A stretch of DNA of 64,000 nt from Microbacterium sp. Root61. GTDB taxonomy: Bacteria > Actinomycetota > Actinomycetes > Actinomycetales > Microbacteriaceae. Every line of letters begins with the position of its first letter. The stretch's first letter is position 1. Positions 28,395 through 37,095 of this stretch are shown piece after piece. The notes under the pieces were generated by a model. The model was not told where the DNA came from and did no database searches. It saw only the letters and a program-made list of their open reading frames with translations. Made by a program: the position numbers and the translations under genes. Where the stretch lies: the NCBI RefSeq assembly GCF_001427525.1, contig NZ_LMGU01000001.1:777788-841787 (forward strand), read 5' to 3'.

Positions 28395-29266
28395 GCCTTC
28401 TTTCCCATGAGGCCGGACGGTCGCACCAGCAGCACCAGGGCAAGAAGGATCACGACGATGAAGTCGCCGGTCCCGCCGAGGTAGAAGTTGGCGAACTGCT
28501 GCAGCACGGCGACGATGACGGATGCCACGGCCGCACCGGTGAGCGAACCGAGGCCGCCGACCACCGTGACGATGAACGCGAAGATCAGCAGCGTCGCGCC
28601 GAGATGGGCCGAGACGAAGGTGGAGTAGTGCATCGCCAGCACGCCGCCGATACCTGCAGCGGCGCCGCCGATCGCGAACACCAGGGTGAACGAGCGACGC
28701 ACGTCGATGCCGAGGGCGGTGACCATCGAGCGATTCTCGACGCCGGCCCGGATGATCATGCCGTAGCGCGTCTTCTTCAGGAACAGCACGAGGGCGGCGA
28801 GCACGAGGACGGCGGCGATCATCAGCACCCAGTAGGTGTTCGGGATGCGGGCCCCCAACACCTCTGTGGTCTGCTTCAGCCACGGCGGGCCCGAGATGTT
28901 GATGGCGTCGGTGCCCCAGATGCCTTCGAACAGCGCCACGGCGGCGAAGCTCAGGCCCACGGTGACGAGCACCTGCTCGATGTGCCGTTCGTAGAGCGGG
29001 CGGATCAGCACGAGTTCGGTCAGCGTCGCGAATGCGGCGCCGACGAGCGCGCCGACCGCGATCGAGGCGAGGAACGATCCCCACGACTCGGTGCCGAGCG
29101 CCTGGGCCACCATCCAGCCGATGAAGGCGCTGAGGGTCAGGAACGCGCCGTGCGCGAAGTTCAGGACGTGCATCAGACCGTAGATCAGGCTCAGACCGGA
29201 GGCGACCAGGAAGTAGAGGGCGCCGAGTCCGACGCCGGTGATGAGGGTGAGGACGAGGGTGCTCAT
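28391..29266 (-). CDS. Branched-chain-type ABC importer, LivH permease
   Basis: 291 residues, about eight helices; LIYGLMHVLNFAHGAFLTL near the N-terminus and RAGVENRSMVTALGIDVRR are LivH signatures. It pairs with LivM to form the channel. The start overlaps the LivF stop by four bases, and the stop overlaps the LivM start. Confidence 0.92.
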   Translation of the reverse strand: MSTLVLTLITGVGLGALYFLVASGLSLIYGLMHVLNFAHGAFLTLSAFIGWMVAQALGTESWGSFLASIAVGALVGAAFATLTELVLIRPLYERHIEQVLVTVGLSFAAVALFEGIWGTDAINISGPPWLKQTTEVLGARIPNTYWVLMIAAVLVLAALVLFLKKTRYGMIIRAGVENRSMVTALGIDVRRSFTLVFAIGGAAAGIGGVLAMHYSTFVSAHLGATLLIFAFIVTVVGGLGSLTGAAVASVIVAVLQQFANFYLGGTGDFIVVILLALVLLVRPSGLMGKKA

Positions 29267-29994
29267 GCGGGCGTCTCCGTCTCGGTGTGCGCGTCGGCGT
29301 GGACGCCGAGGAGGCGACGGGTCAGGTCGTCGTCGTCCAGGATGGTGCGGGCATCGCCGGTGTGCACGACACGGCCGCCGCCGATGACGATTGCTCCCTG
29401 GGCCAGGTGCCGTACGACCTCGAGGTTCTGCTCCACGATGAGGATCGGCACCAGCTTGGACGCCTCCAGGAGGGCGTCCGCGACCTCGGTCACGATCTTC
29501 GGCGCGAGGCCCTTGGTGGGCTCATCCACCAGCAGGAGGCAGTTGTCGTTGAGCAGGGCGCGGGCCACCGACACCATCTGCTGCTGCCCGCCGGACAGGG
29601 TGCCGGCGAGCTGGTCGCGCCGCTGCACGAGGTCGGGGAAGAGCTCGGCCACGAACTCGCGACGCGGATTCTTCTGCCGCTCGGCGAGGGCGAGATTCTC
29701 GGCGACGGTGAGCTTGGCGAACACTTCGCGGTCTTCCGGAACGTACCCGACGCCGCGCTGCACGATGCGGTGGGTGGGCAGACCGTCGATGCGCTCCCCC
29801 GCCAGCCGCACCTCGCCGCGGCGGGTGATGAGACCCAGGATGCCGCGGAGGGTAGAGGTCTTGCCCACACCGTTGCGCCCGAGGACGGCCGTGATGCCGG
29901 TGGCCGGCACGTCGAACGTGACGTCCTCGACGACCTGCTGGCCCGCAATGGAGCACTTCAGGCCGCGCACCTCCAGGATGCTGTCGGCGCTCAT
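29263..29994 (-). CDS. Branched-chain-type ABC importer, LivF ATPase
   Basis: 243 residues. Walker A GRNGVGKTS (39-47), signature LSGGQQQMVSVARAL, Walker B LLLVDEPTKGLAP, and IVEQN where the switch His is often replaced in LivF. The RGVGYVPEDREVF segment is characteristic. Translationally coupled to LivG and LivH by four-base overlaps. Confidence 0.93.
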   Translation of the reverse strand: MSADSILEVRGLKCSIAGQQVVEDVTFDVPATGITAVLGRNGVGKTSTLRGILGLITRRGEVRLAGERIDGLPTHRIVQRGVGYVPEDREVFAKLTVAENLALAERQKNPRREFVAELFPDLVQRRDQLAGTLSGGQQQMVSVARALLNDNCLLLVDEPTKGLAPKIVTEVADALLEASKLVPILIVEQNLEVVRHLAQGAIVIGGGRVVHTGDARTILDDDDLTRRLLGVHADAHTETETPA

Positions 29995-30758
29995 GCGGCA
30001 CTCGTTCCGAGGTAGGCGCTCTGCACGAGCGGGTTGGCCATCACGTTCTGCGGGGTGTCGTAGGCGATGATCGTGCCGAAGTACATCACCGCGACCTTCT
30101 CGACGAGCCCCATGAGCACGTCGATGTGGTGCTCGACCATGAGCACCGTGCAGCCGTTCTGCGCCTGCATCTGGCGGATGTTCTCCACCAGTCCGGGCAC
30201 ATCACCGGAAGCGACCCCGGCCATCGGCTCGTCCAGCAGCACGATGCTCGCCTCGGTCGCCAGCAGCACCGCGATCTCGAGCTTGCGCTTGTCGCCGTGC
30301 GAGATGTCGCCGGCGGCGGTGTCGAGCTTGTGCCCGAGCCCGACGGCGTCCAGCTTCTCGAGTGCACGCGCGGTGGCGGCATCCGTTCTCCGGGGGAAAC
30401 GCAGCAGCGAGTAGTCGCCGCCGAGCGCGACCTGCGCCGCGAGCCGGACGTTCTCCAGCACGCTGAGCCGAGGGAACAGGCTCGACGTTTGGAAGGTGCG
30501 CCCCAGTCCCGCCCGCGCCCGTGCGGGCACGGACGTCGAGGTGATGTCGTCGCCACCCATCAGGATGCGACCCGACGTCGGCTTCATCAGACCGGAGACC
30601 ACGTTGAACAGGGTGGTCTTGCCGGCCCCATTGGGCCCGATCACGCCGACGATGGAGCCGGCCGCGATGTCGAGTTCGACATCCTTCAGGATGGTCGCGC
30701 CGCCGATCTGCAGGCCGAGGCCTTCGATGCGGAGCGCGGACGGGAGAGGTGCACTCAT
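29991..30758 (-). CDS. Branched-chain-type ABC importer, LivG ATPase
   Basis: 255 residues from ATG 30758 (MSAPLPSALRI). Walker A GPNGAGKTT, signature ISHGDKRKLEIA, Walker B IVLLDEPMAGV and switch His in MVEHHID. The signature starts IS-HGD rather than LSGGQ, which is normal for LivG (usually SYGxQR). It begins ten bases after the binding-protein stop. Confidence 0.93.
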   Translation of the reverse strand: MSAPLPSALRIEGLGLQIGGATILKDVELDIAAGSIVGVIGPNGAGKTTLFNVVSGLMKPTSGRILMGGDDITSTSVPARARAGLGRTFQTSSLFPRLSVLENVRLAAQVALGGDYSLLRFPRRTDAATARALEKLDAVGLGHKLDTAAGDISHGDKRKLEIAVLLATEASIVLLDEPMAGVASGDVPGLVENIRQMQAQNGCTVLMVEHHIDVLMGLVEKVAVMYFGTIIAYDTPQNVMANPLVQSAYLGTSAA

Positions 30759-30768
30759 GATCCGGTGA

Positions 30769-31971
30769 CTACTTCTTCGCTTCGGCGGGAGCGACCTCAT
30801 CGGCCGCCACTGTGTCGACCAGTTCGGCGACGAACGCGCCGTCCTCGGCTACGAGCTTCGCCTGGTACATCTCCTGGATGAGGGCGTGGTCGCTCGCGCG
30901 CACGGTGTTCTTGCCCTTCGGGCCGTCGAACTCGAAGCCCTCCAGCGCCGCGATCATCGCGTCGACGTCTCCCTTGCCCTCCTTGATCGCGTGCACGATC
31001 ATGATCGCCGCGTTGAACCCGTCGGGGCTGAAGAGATCGGGGGTGCCGCCGGCCTTCTCGATGAGCTCGATCATCGCCGTGTTCACATCGTTGTCGTTCG
31101 CGCCCGGGAAGTAGTGGTTCAGGAAGTTGATCTTCTCGGATGCCTCGCCGTAGGCACCGAAGGTCGCCGAGTCGCCGAGTCCGGTCACGACCGGGATCGC
31201 GTCCAGCACACCCTGCTGGCTGAGCGCCTGCCACATCGCGCCCGAGGTCGCTCCGGCCCACGCGACGAACACGAGGTCGGGGGCGTTCTGCAGGATCTGC
31301 TGCGCGAACGGGGTGAACTCGGTCGCGTCCTCGGCCACCAGCACCGAGTCGACCTCGGCACCCTTGGCGCCCAGGATCGCCTTGACGGCGGCCTCGTTGC
31401 CCTGGCCGAAGGCCGTGTTCTGCGCGAAGACCGTGATCTTCTTGCCCTCGATGTCGTCGAGGAACGTGCCCGCGGTCGCGACGTCCTGACTGCTCTGACG
31501 GCCGGAACGGAAGGTGTAGTCGTTGATGCCGGTGATGGCATCGGCGGCGGCGGGGCCCGAGATGTAGAGCACCTTGTTCTGCGCGGCCTGCTCGGCGACG
31601 GCCAGCGCCACGCCCGAGGAGGCGGTGCCGGCGAGGATGTTGACGCCGTCGCCGATGAGTTCCTTCACGACCGTGACGGCCTTGTCGGGGTCGCCGCCGT
31701 CGTCCTTGCGCTCGACGACGATCTTCGTGCCGTCGACCTCGTTCGTGCCGTCTGTCGCGTAGTCCAGCCCCGCGGCGAACGCCTCGAGGTACTGCTTGCC
31801 GTAGCCGGCGAGCGGTCCGGTCTCGCTCGTGACGATGCCCACCGTGATCTCGGCCGGCCCGGCCGAGGCCGTCGAGCCCCCATCGGGATCGCCCTGCGGC
31901 GCACATGCCGCAAGCATGAGAGCTGCCGTGGCGACCACGGAGCCGAGGAGCAACTTCTTCGTAACCCGCAT
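30769..31971 (-). CDS. Branched-chain-type ABC importer, binding lipoprotein
   Basis: 400 residues. Lipobox LMLAAC (Cys 23), then a type I periplasmic-binding fold (ITVGIVTSETGPLAGYGKQY, VVERKDDGGDP, ILAGTASSGVALAVA). First gene of the leftward operon livJ-G-F-H-M, acyl-CoA ligase, tetR, dehydrogenase, hydrolase. AAAGG lies nine bases before ATG 31971. I do not assign livJ because the catabolic neighbours suggest an acid rather than leucine as ligand. Confidence 0.92.
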   Translation of the reverse strand: MRVTKKLLLGSVVATAALMLAACAPQGDPDGGSTASAGPAEITVGIVTSETGPLAGYGKQYLEAFAAGLDYATDGTNEVDGTKIVVERKDDGGDPDKAVTVVKELIGDGVNILAGTASSGVALAVAEQAAQNKVLYISGPAAADAITGINDYTFRSGRQSSQDVATAGTFLDDIEGKKITVFAQNTAFGQGNEAAVKAILGAKGAEVDSVLVAEDATEFTPFAQQILQNAPDLVFVAWAGATSGAMWQALSQQGVLDAIPVVTGLGDSATFGAYGEASEKINFLNHYFPGANDNDVNTAMIELIEKAGGTPDLFSPDGFNAAIMIVHAIKEGKGDVDAMIAALEGFEFDGPKGKNTVRASDHALIQEMYQAKLVAEDGAFVAELVDTVAADEVAPAEAKK

Positions 31972-32006
31972 GTGTGTGCCTTTCACCGTTGGAAGGAGTT
32001 TATGAA

Positions 32007-32019
32007 ACCTGATTCAGGT
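32007..32019. promoter_or_regulatory. 13-bp perfect palindrome ACCTGA-T-TCAGGT before the importer operon
   Basis: Lies 36 bp upstream of the binding-protein start. On the minus strand it is followed by a CATAAACT stretch that could be the -10 region. It is a candidate operator for the TetR encoded within the operon (25023-25700) and could also affect the divergent marR gene. Confidence 0.5.
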
Positions 32020-32116
32020 AAGAGCAGACTAGGAAAAGCGCCGCACGACGTCAAGTCGGCCGATCGCGATGAGGGCAGTCGTTACGCAATCGCGATCGGG
32101 TTTTGCATACCTGCGA

Positions 32117-32135
32117 TATATACCTCAGGTATATA
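32117..32135. promoter_or_regulatory. MarR operator, 19-bp perfect palindrome
   Basis: TATATACCTCAGGTATATA is perfectly self-complementary around the central C. It overlaps the TATAGT -10 (32132-32137) of the marR gene whose ATG follows six bases later. AT-rich 19-bp palindromes of this kind are typical MarR sites, so auto-repression of marR and the MFS gene is very likely. Confidence 0.8.
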
Positions 32136-32143
32136 GTCGAGGC

Positions 32144-32578
32144 ATGGACCGATCACACGACATCGAGCGGATCGTCGTCGCAGCGCAAAGACTCACGCGC
32201 ATCGCGGCCGCCGAAACCCACAATGAGGCGCCCGCCGCACAGTGGCGCACCTTGAGCATCCTGCGCACCGAGGGCCCCCTCCGCCTGGGCGAACTGGCGA
32301 CCGCGAGCCGCGTGACCCAGCCCGGGATGACACGGTTGGTCGGGCAGCTGGCCGACGCAGGGCTGGTCGCGCGGATCAGTGACCCGTCCGACTCGCGCGC
32401 GATCGTGGTCGAGGTGACGCCCGCCGGCGTGCAGGCGCTCGAGGCCTGGCTCGTGCAGTTGGGCGAGGCGCTCGCGCCCCGGTTCGCCGACCTCGACGAT
32501 GCCGACTGGGCCGCCCTCACCCGAGCCGCCGAGATCCTCTCCGCCCGCGTGGCCTCCCCCGCGGTGGCCGCCCGATGA
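32144..32578 (+). CDS. MarR-family transcriptional regulator
   Basis: 144 residues with the winged helix: LGELATASRVTQPGMTRLVGQL (about 46-67) is the recognition region, followed by the wing ISDPSDSRAIVVEVTPAG. Predicted leaderless from ATG 32144, with its operator over the promoter. The stop overlaps the ATG of the MFS gene (ATGA), so it is an autoregulated marR-transporter pair, a frequent drug-efflux arrangement. Confidence 0.93.
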   Translation: MDRSHDIERIVVAAQRLTRIAAAETHNEAPAAQWRTLSILRTEGPLRLGELATASRVTQPGMTRLVGQLADAGLVARISDPSDSRAIVVEVTPAGVQALEAWLVQLGEALAPRFADLDDADWAALTRAAEILSARVASPAVAAR

Positions 32579-33801
32579 GCGGCGCCACCACCGGAAGTGT
32601 GTGGCGCCAGCCGCCGCAGGTCTGGGCGGTCGCGTTCGCGTGCGTCGTGGCGTTCATGGGCATCGGACTCGTCGATCCGATCCTGCCTGCGATCGCCGAG
32701 TCGCTGGAGGCCACCCCGGTCGAGACCGAGCTGCTGTTCACGAGCTACCTGGTCGTGACCGGCCTCGCGATGCTGATCACGAGCTGGGTCTCCAGCCGCA
32801 TCGGCGCCAAGGCGACCCTGCTGATCGGGCTCGCCCTCATCATCGTGTTCGCGCTGCTGTGCGCGATGAGCGGCAGCGTCGACGAGGTCATCGGCTTCCG
32901 CGCCGGGTGGGGCCTGGGCAACGCGTTCTTCATCTCCACGGCGCTGGCGACCATCGTCGGCGCCGCCAGCGGCGGCAGCGGCGCGGCCATCGTGCTCTAC
33001 GAGGCCGCCCTCGGGCTCGGCATCGCCATCGGGCCCCTGCTCGGCGGACTCCTCGGCGAGGTCAGCTGGCGCGGGCCGTTCTTCGGTGTCGTGGCGCTCA
33101 TGGCCATCGCCTTCCTCGCCGTGCTGTTCCTGCTGCGTGGACCGGGTGAGAAGCGCGCTCCGGTTCCCCTGTCGGCGCCGTTCCGCGCGCTGCGCCAGCC
33201 CCCGTTGGCGGTCCTCGCCATCACCGCCGTGTTCTACAACATCGGCTTCTTCGTGCTGCTCGCCTTCTCGCCGTTCCCACTCGGCTTCGGCGCGATGGGG
33301 ATCGGCCTGACGTTCTTCGGCTGGGGCGTCGCACTCGCGATCACGAGCGTCTGGGTCGCGCCGGCGCTCACCCGACGGATGCCGCGCACCACCGTCATCC
33401 TGATCGTGCTGCCGCTGCTGGCACTCGATCTCGTCGCAGCCGCCGTGTTCGTGGAGAGCCCGCCGGCACTCGTCGCGTGCATCATCGTGGGCGGCATGCT
33501 GCTGGGCGTGATGAACACCGTGCTCACCGAATCGGTCATGGAGGCCACCGACCTCCCGCGCTCGGTGGCATCGTCGGCCTACTCGGCCGTGCGCTTCCTC
33601 GGCGGAGCGATGGCTCCCCCGATTGCGGCGCTGCTGTGGCACGCATACGGCCCGAGCGTCCCGTACCTGTTCGCCGCGGGATCCATCCTCGCCGCCACCG
33701 CCACGATCCTCATCGGGCGGCGCGCACTCGCGCGCATCGACGACCGCGAACCGGATGCGGCGGACGAAGCGGCCGCCGTGCTCATCGGCGACGCGGCCTG
33801 A
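32575..33801 (+). CDS. MFS efflux transporter, 12-helix type
   Basis: 408 residues, 12 hydrophobic segments; FMGIGLVDPILPAIAESL near the N-terminus and the loop SRIGAKATLL are typical of DHA1 drug exporters. Coupled to marR by a four-base overlap, so its synthesis should rise when the regulator is released from its operator. The substrate is unknown. Confidence 0.92.
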   Translation: MSGATTGSVWRQPPQVWAVAFACVVAFMGIGLVDPILPAIAESLEATPVETELLFTSYLVVTGLAMLITSWVSSRIGAKATLLIGLALIIVFALLCAMSGSVDEVIGFRAGWGLGNAFFISTALATIVGAASGGSGAAIVLYEAALGLGIAIGPLLGGLLGEVSWRGPFFGVVALMAIAFLAVLFLLRGPGEKRAPVPLSAPFRALRQPPLAVLAITAVFYNIGFFVLLAFSPFPLGFGAMGIGLTFFGWGVALAITSVWVAPALTRRMPRTTVILIVLPLLALDLVAAAVFVESPPALVACIIVGGMLLGVMNTVLTESVMEATDLPRSVASSAYSAVRFLGGAMAPPIAALLWHAYGPSVPYLFAAGSILAATATILIGRRALARIDDREPDAADEAAAVLIGDAA

Positions 33802-33802
33802 C

Positions 33803-33856
33803 GATTCCCGCAGACCCGTCGCCCGCGATCAGCTCTCGGGTGACGGGTCGGGAATC
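33803..33856. terminator. Bidirectional terminator between convergent MFS genes
   Basis: GATTCCCG (33803-33810) and GACCCGTC (33813-33820) on the left pair with GACGGGTC (33842-33849) and GGGAATC (33850-33856) on the right, with an inner CCCG/CGGG. The right arm lies inside the last codons of the leftward MFS gene. Confidence 0.65.
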
Positions 33857-35457
33857 TCGTGCGGGCGGTACCGCGGCAGGCGCGAGGCAGGCAGGATCGC
33901 CAGCGCACTGATTCCGGAGAGGATGAGCAGCCCGAGCTTGAGCGCGCTCAGGCGCGCTTCGGTGTTGATCTCGACGAACGCATCGACCTGGGCATCGGTC
34001 GCACCGGTGCCTGCGAGCAGCTCGGTCAGTTGGTCATTGCTGATGAAGCTCGCGTTGTCGAGGTCGACCTGGGTCGCCAGCTCGGGCGTGAGCTCGACGT
34101 TGTTGATGACGGCCTGCCCAATGTTCATCGACAGCAGTGTCACCAGCAGCGCCCCGGAGATCGCGGTGCCGACAGCGGAGGCGAGATTCTGGGTGGTGCC
34201 GCGGATCGACCCGACGTCACCGGCCAGCTCCTTGGGCGACGCCGTGACGAGCACGTTGAACACCAGGGTGACCAGGGCACCCTGGCCGATGCCGAAGACG
34301 ATGAGGCCGGCGATCGTGGGGAGCGTCTCCCAATTGTTCGTGACCACCAATGACAGCCACGCGAGCGCGAGCGTCGTGAGGATGAAGGCGAACACGCCGA
34401 TCTGGCGCGGGCTGAAGCGCTTGTAGAACCGCACCACCAGCATCGCCGTGACGAACACGGTGAGGTTGAACGGCATCATCGCGAGGGCCGTGTCGAACGG
34501 GGTGCGCCCCTGCACGATCTGGATGTACAGCGGCACGGTGAAGTTGAGGGCGGCCTCGAGACCGACGACGATGAACATCGCGTACACGGCGGCCCGCTCA
34601 CGGCCCGAGCCGAGCACGCTGAGGCTGACCAGTGGCACCTTGCCCGCCTTGGTGCGACGCCGTGTCCAGACGAAGAACGCCTGGCCGAGAATGATGCCCA
34701 GCACCACGAAGACCGGTGCGGGCGAGAGCCCGAGGACGGTGAAGGGCGCGTCCGGCTCGGCGACCAGCACGCCCCAGGTGTTGAGGTTGTTGAAGCCGAG
34801 CGTCAGCAGCACGATGCCCGCGCCGATCAGGATGGCCGCGACGACATCGATCTTGATGCCGGGGTCGCCCTTGTCGGAGCGCAGCCAGAAGCTCAGGATG
34901 AACACCGCGACAGCCAGCGCCAGCACGATCAGGAACACCGGGCGCCAGCCGACGAGCGTGCCGAGCGCGCCGCCGATGAAGAACGCCGACATGCCCGACA
35001 GGGCGCGTGCCGATCCCAGCGACCCGATCGCGGTGGCCTGCTGGCTCCCGTGGTAGTTCTCAGCGATCAGTGCCACCAGCGACGGCACGATGATGGCGGC
35101 GGATGCTCCGGCCAGCGCCTGCGCGCCGATGACCCAGTTGACGGTCGGGCCGAACACCATGCCCAGCGCCGACACGGCGAAGAGCGCGACGACGATGCGG
35201 AACATGATGACCCACCCGACGCGCTGCCCGAGCTTCGCGCCCACCATCACGAGCGCCGCCACCGACAGCCCGTAGACGACGATGGCGGTGCTGACCGCGG
35301 TCGGCGGCACACCGAACTCCTCGACCATGCCGCCCAGCGAGACCGGCAGGGCCGCGACGTTGAACGACATCAGCACCTGGGCGAGGAACAGCCCCACCAT
35401 CGGCAGCCAGGACTTTCGCTCCACGGTCTGAGCGGGTGCGGCGACTGTGTTGGTCAT
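33829..35457 (-). CDS. MFS transporter, 14-helix type
   Basis: 542 residues with about 14 hydrophobic segments. From MTNTVAAPAQTVERKSWLP the first helix carries LMSFNVAALPVSLGGMVEEF. The loop after helix 2 (GAKLGQRVGWV) departs from the usual GRR motif. An extracellular or cytoplasmic insertion of about 70 residues (LTPELATQVDLDNASF...) lies before the last helix. ATG 35457 shares one base with the glutaminase stop (TGATG), which suggests a linked role. Confidence 0.88.
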   Translation of the reverse strand: MTNTVAAPAQTVERKSWLPMVGLFLAQVLMSFNVAALPVSLGGMVEEFGVPPTAVSTAIVVYGLSVAALVMVGAKLGQRVGWVIMFRIVVALFAVSALGMVFGPTVNWVIGAQALAGASAAIIVPSLVALIAENYHGSQQATAIGSLGSARALSGMSAFFIGGALGTLVGWRPVFLIVLALAVAVFILSFWLRSDKGDPGIKIDVVAAILIGAGIVLLTLGFNNLNTWGVLVAEPDAPFTVLGLSPAPVFVVLGIILGQAFFVWTRRRTKAGKVPLVSLSVLGSGRERAAVYAMFIVVGLEAALNFTVPLYIQIVQGRTPFDTALAMMPFNLTVFVTAMLVVRFYKRFSPRQIGVFAFILTTLALAWLSLVVTNNWETLPTIAGLIVFGIGQGALVTLVFNVLVTASPKELAGDVGSIRGTTQNLASAVGTAISGALLVTLLSMNIGQAVINNVELTPELATQVDLDNASFISNDQLTELLAGTGATDAQVDAFVEINTEARLSALKLGLLILSGISALAILPASRLPRYRPHEIPDPSPES

Positions 35458-36476
35458 CAGGGTTCCAGTCGTGTCGGAGAGACGTCGGAGGCGAAGATGT
35501 TGAGCCCGAGCGAGCGGGAGAGGAAGGAGGTCGCGGCCTGGCCGCGGACGCTGTTGCCTGCCGAGTCGAGACGGGGTGAGAAGACGCCGATCCCGGCCTT
35601 GCCGGGCGAGATGGTGACGATGCCGCCCGCGACGCCCGATTTGCCGGGCAGCCCGATTTCGAACAGCCACTCGCCGGAGCGCTCGTACATCCCGTTGGCG
35701 GCGAGCACGGACAGGGTGTCCCGACAGACGGCGGCCGAGACCACCTGCTCCCCCGTGATGGGGTTCACCCCGCCGTCGGCGAGCGTCGCGCCCATGACTG
35801 CGATATCGCGTGCGCTCACGCGCAGGGCGCACTGCTTCGTATAGACGTCGACGACCTTCAGCGGATCGATCTCGATCCGGCGGTAGCTCTCGAGCAGGCG
35901 GGCGATGGCCATGTTGCGCTGGTTGGTCGCCATCTCAGAGCGGTAGACCTCTCCGTCGAGTTCGAGCGGGTGCCCGGCGAAGCGGGAGAGTCCCTGCCGG
36001 ATCAGCTCCCACTGCTCGGCCGGCGAGCCACCGGGTACCAGCGCCGTCGTTGCCAGCGCGCCCGCGTTGACCATCGGATTCATCGGATGCCCGTAGTTCA
36101 GCTCGATCGCCATGACCGAGTTGAACGCGAGCCCGGTGTTGTTGACTCCGACGTGTTCCTTGACCAGGTCATGACCCAGTTCCTCGCACACCAGGGCATA
36201 GACGAACGCCTTCGAGATCGACTGGATCGAGAACTCGACGGCGGCGTCTCCGGCGCTGTGGATGCTGCCGTCGACCTCCGCGACGCAGACGCCGAACAGC
36301 TCGGGATCGGTCTCCGCCAGGATCGGGATGTAGTCCGCAACGAGCCCGCGTGTCTCGCCGAGTCCGAACGCGTAGGCATCGGCGGTGAGCGCCTCGACCT
36401 TGTCCCAGCCCTGCAGCGATCCGGTGGAGACGTGGTGATCGTCCTCGCCGCCCTCTCGCTTCGTCAATTCGACCAC
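35457..36476 (-). CDS. glsA: Glutaminase
   Basis: Hydrolyses glutamine to glutamate and ammonia. The beta-lactamase-like glutaminase core is complete: VADYIP, SIQSISKAFVYALV (Ser-x-x-Lys nucleophile pair), NYGHPMNPMVNAGA, MATNQRN, and the C-terminal LPGKSGVAGGI. The start is uncertain. I chose GTG 36476 (about 339 residues) because GAAGGG lies upstream and the sequence further up looks non-coding; typical enzymes begin about 20 residues before the ADYIP block, so the true start may be later. Coupled to an MFS transporter. Relatives in E. coli work with an amino-acid exchanger in acid resistance; here that is only a thought. Confidence 0.88.
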   Translation of the reverse strand: MVELTKREGGEDDHHVSTGSLQGWDKVEALTADAYAFGLGETRGLVADYIPILAETDPELFGVCVAEVDGSIHSAGDAAVEFSIQSISKAFVYALVCEELGHDLVKEHVGVNNTGLAFNSVMAIELNYGHPMNPMVNAGALATTALVPGGSPAEQWELIRQGLSRFAGHPLELDGEVYRSEMATNQRNMAIARLLESYRRIEIDPLKVVDVYTKQCALRVSARDIAVMGATLADGGVNPITGEQVVSAAVCRDTLSVLAANGMYERSGEWLFEIGLPGKSGVAGGIVTISPGKAGIGVFSPRLDSAGNSVRGQAATSFLSRSLGLNIFASDVSPTRLEP

Positions 36477-36699
36477 CGGCGCCAGCCCTTCGTTCGCGAA
36501 GCGGTGCCGATTCTGCGTGGAGCGGATGCCGCATCCGTCGCCACATCCGCGGGCATCGTCTTCGTGCTCAGAGTGGCGGAATCCGGAGGGCGCGGTCAAG
36601 CCCGGCCTCATCCCGCGACATCGAGGGCTCGCGTGGTCGCGAATCCATCGTGTGCGCGGCGCCGGACGCGCAGGGTGCATTTGAGAGAATGAGGGCATC
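36477..36699. other. Intergenic region between divergent glsA and SseB-like gene
   Basis: About 220 bp without a supported gene. Long open frames continuing upstream of glutaminase have no family features. It contains the palindromic GGATGCCGCATCC at about 36525 and probably the promoters of both neighbours. Confidence 0.5.
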
Positions 36700-37080
36700 A
36701 TGACGGACGCAGAACAGATTCCCGACGCCCTTGCCACCCTCGCCGCACGCGCCGAGGCGGGCGAGATCAGCCACCACGAGCTCATCGAGACGTTCCTGGA
36801 CACCACGATCTACGTGCCGTCGATGACCGACCCCGAGGCCGGCCCCATCGACCCGGTCATCTCGAAGATCGAGGACGTCGACTACCTCGTCATCGCCTCC
36901 AACGTGGACGCGCTCGAAGAGACCCTCGACGTCGCCCAGTTCGCGGTCCCCATGGACGGCCGGGTCCTCGTCGTCGGCATGAACCCCGACCTCGCGCTGC
37001 TGGTGAACCTCGGCGGCGCCGCGTTCGCCCTGCCCAAGCCGATGCTCGACGACCTGCGCGCAGCTTCGTCGCCGGCTTGA
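36700..37080 (+). CDS. SseB-like domain protein
   Basis: 126 residues, soluble. The region from about 10 to 120 resembles the SseB N-terminal-type fold: ETFLDTTIYVPSM near 29-41, then VPMDGRVLVVGMNPDLALLVNL. GAGGG lies six bases before ATG 36700. Proteins of this kind are widespread and of unclear role; the call rests on motif resemblance. Confidence 0.65.
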   Translation: MTDAEQIPDALATLAARAEAGEISHHELIETFLDTTIYVPSMTDPEAGPIDPVISKIEDVDYLVIASNVDALEETLDVAQFAVPMDGRVLVVGMNPDLALLVNLGGAAFALPKPMLDDLRAASSPA

Positions 37081-37095
37081 CGACTGCGAAGCTCT

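Noticed and set aside
34448..35844. Two open frames opposite the MFS/glutaminase genes
   Set aside because: Thr/Ser/Arg-rich mirror frames without motifs.
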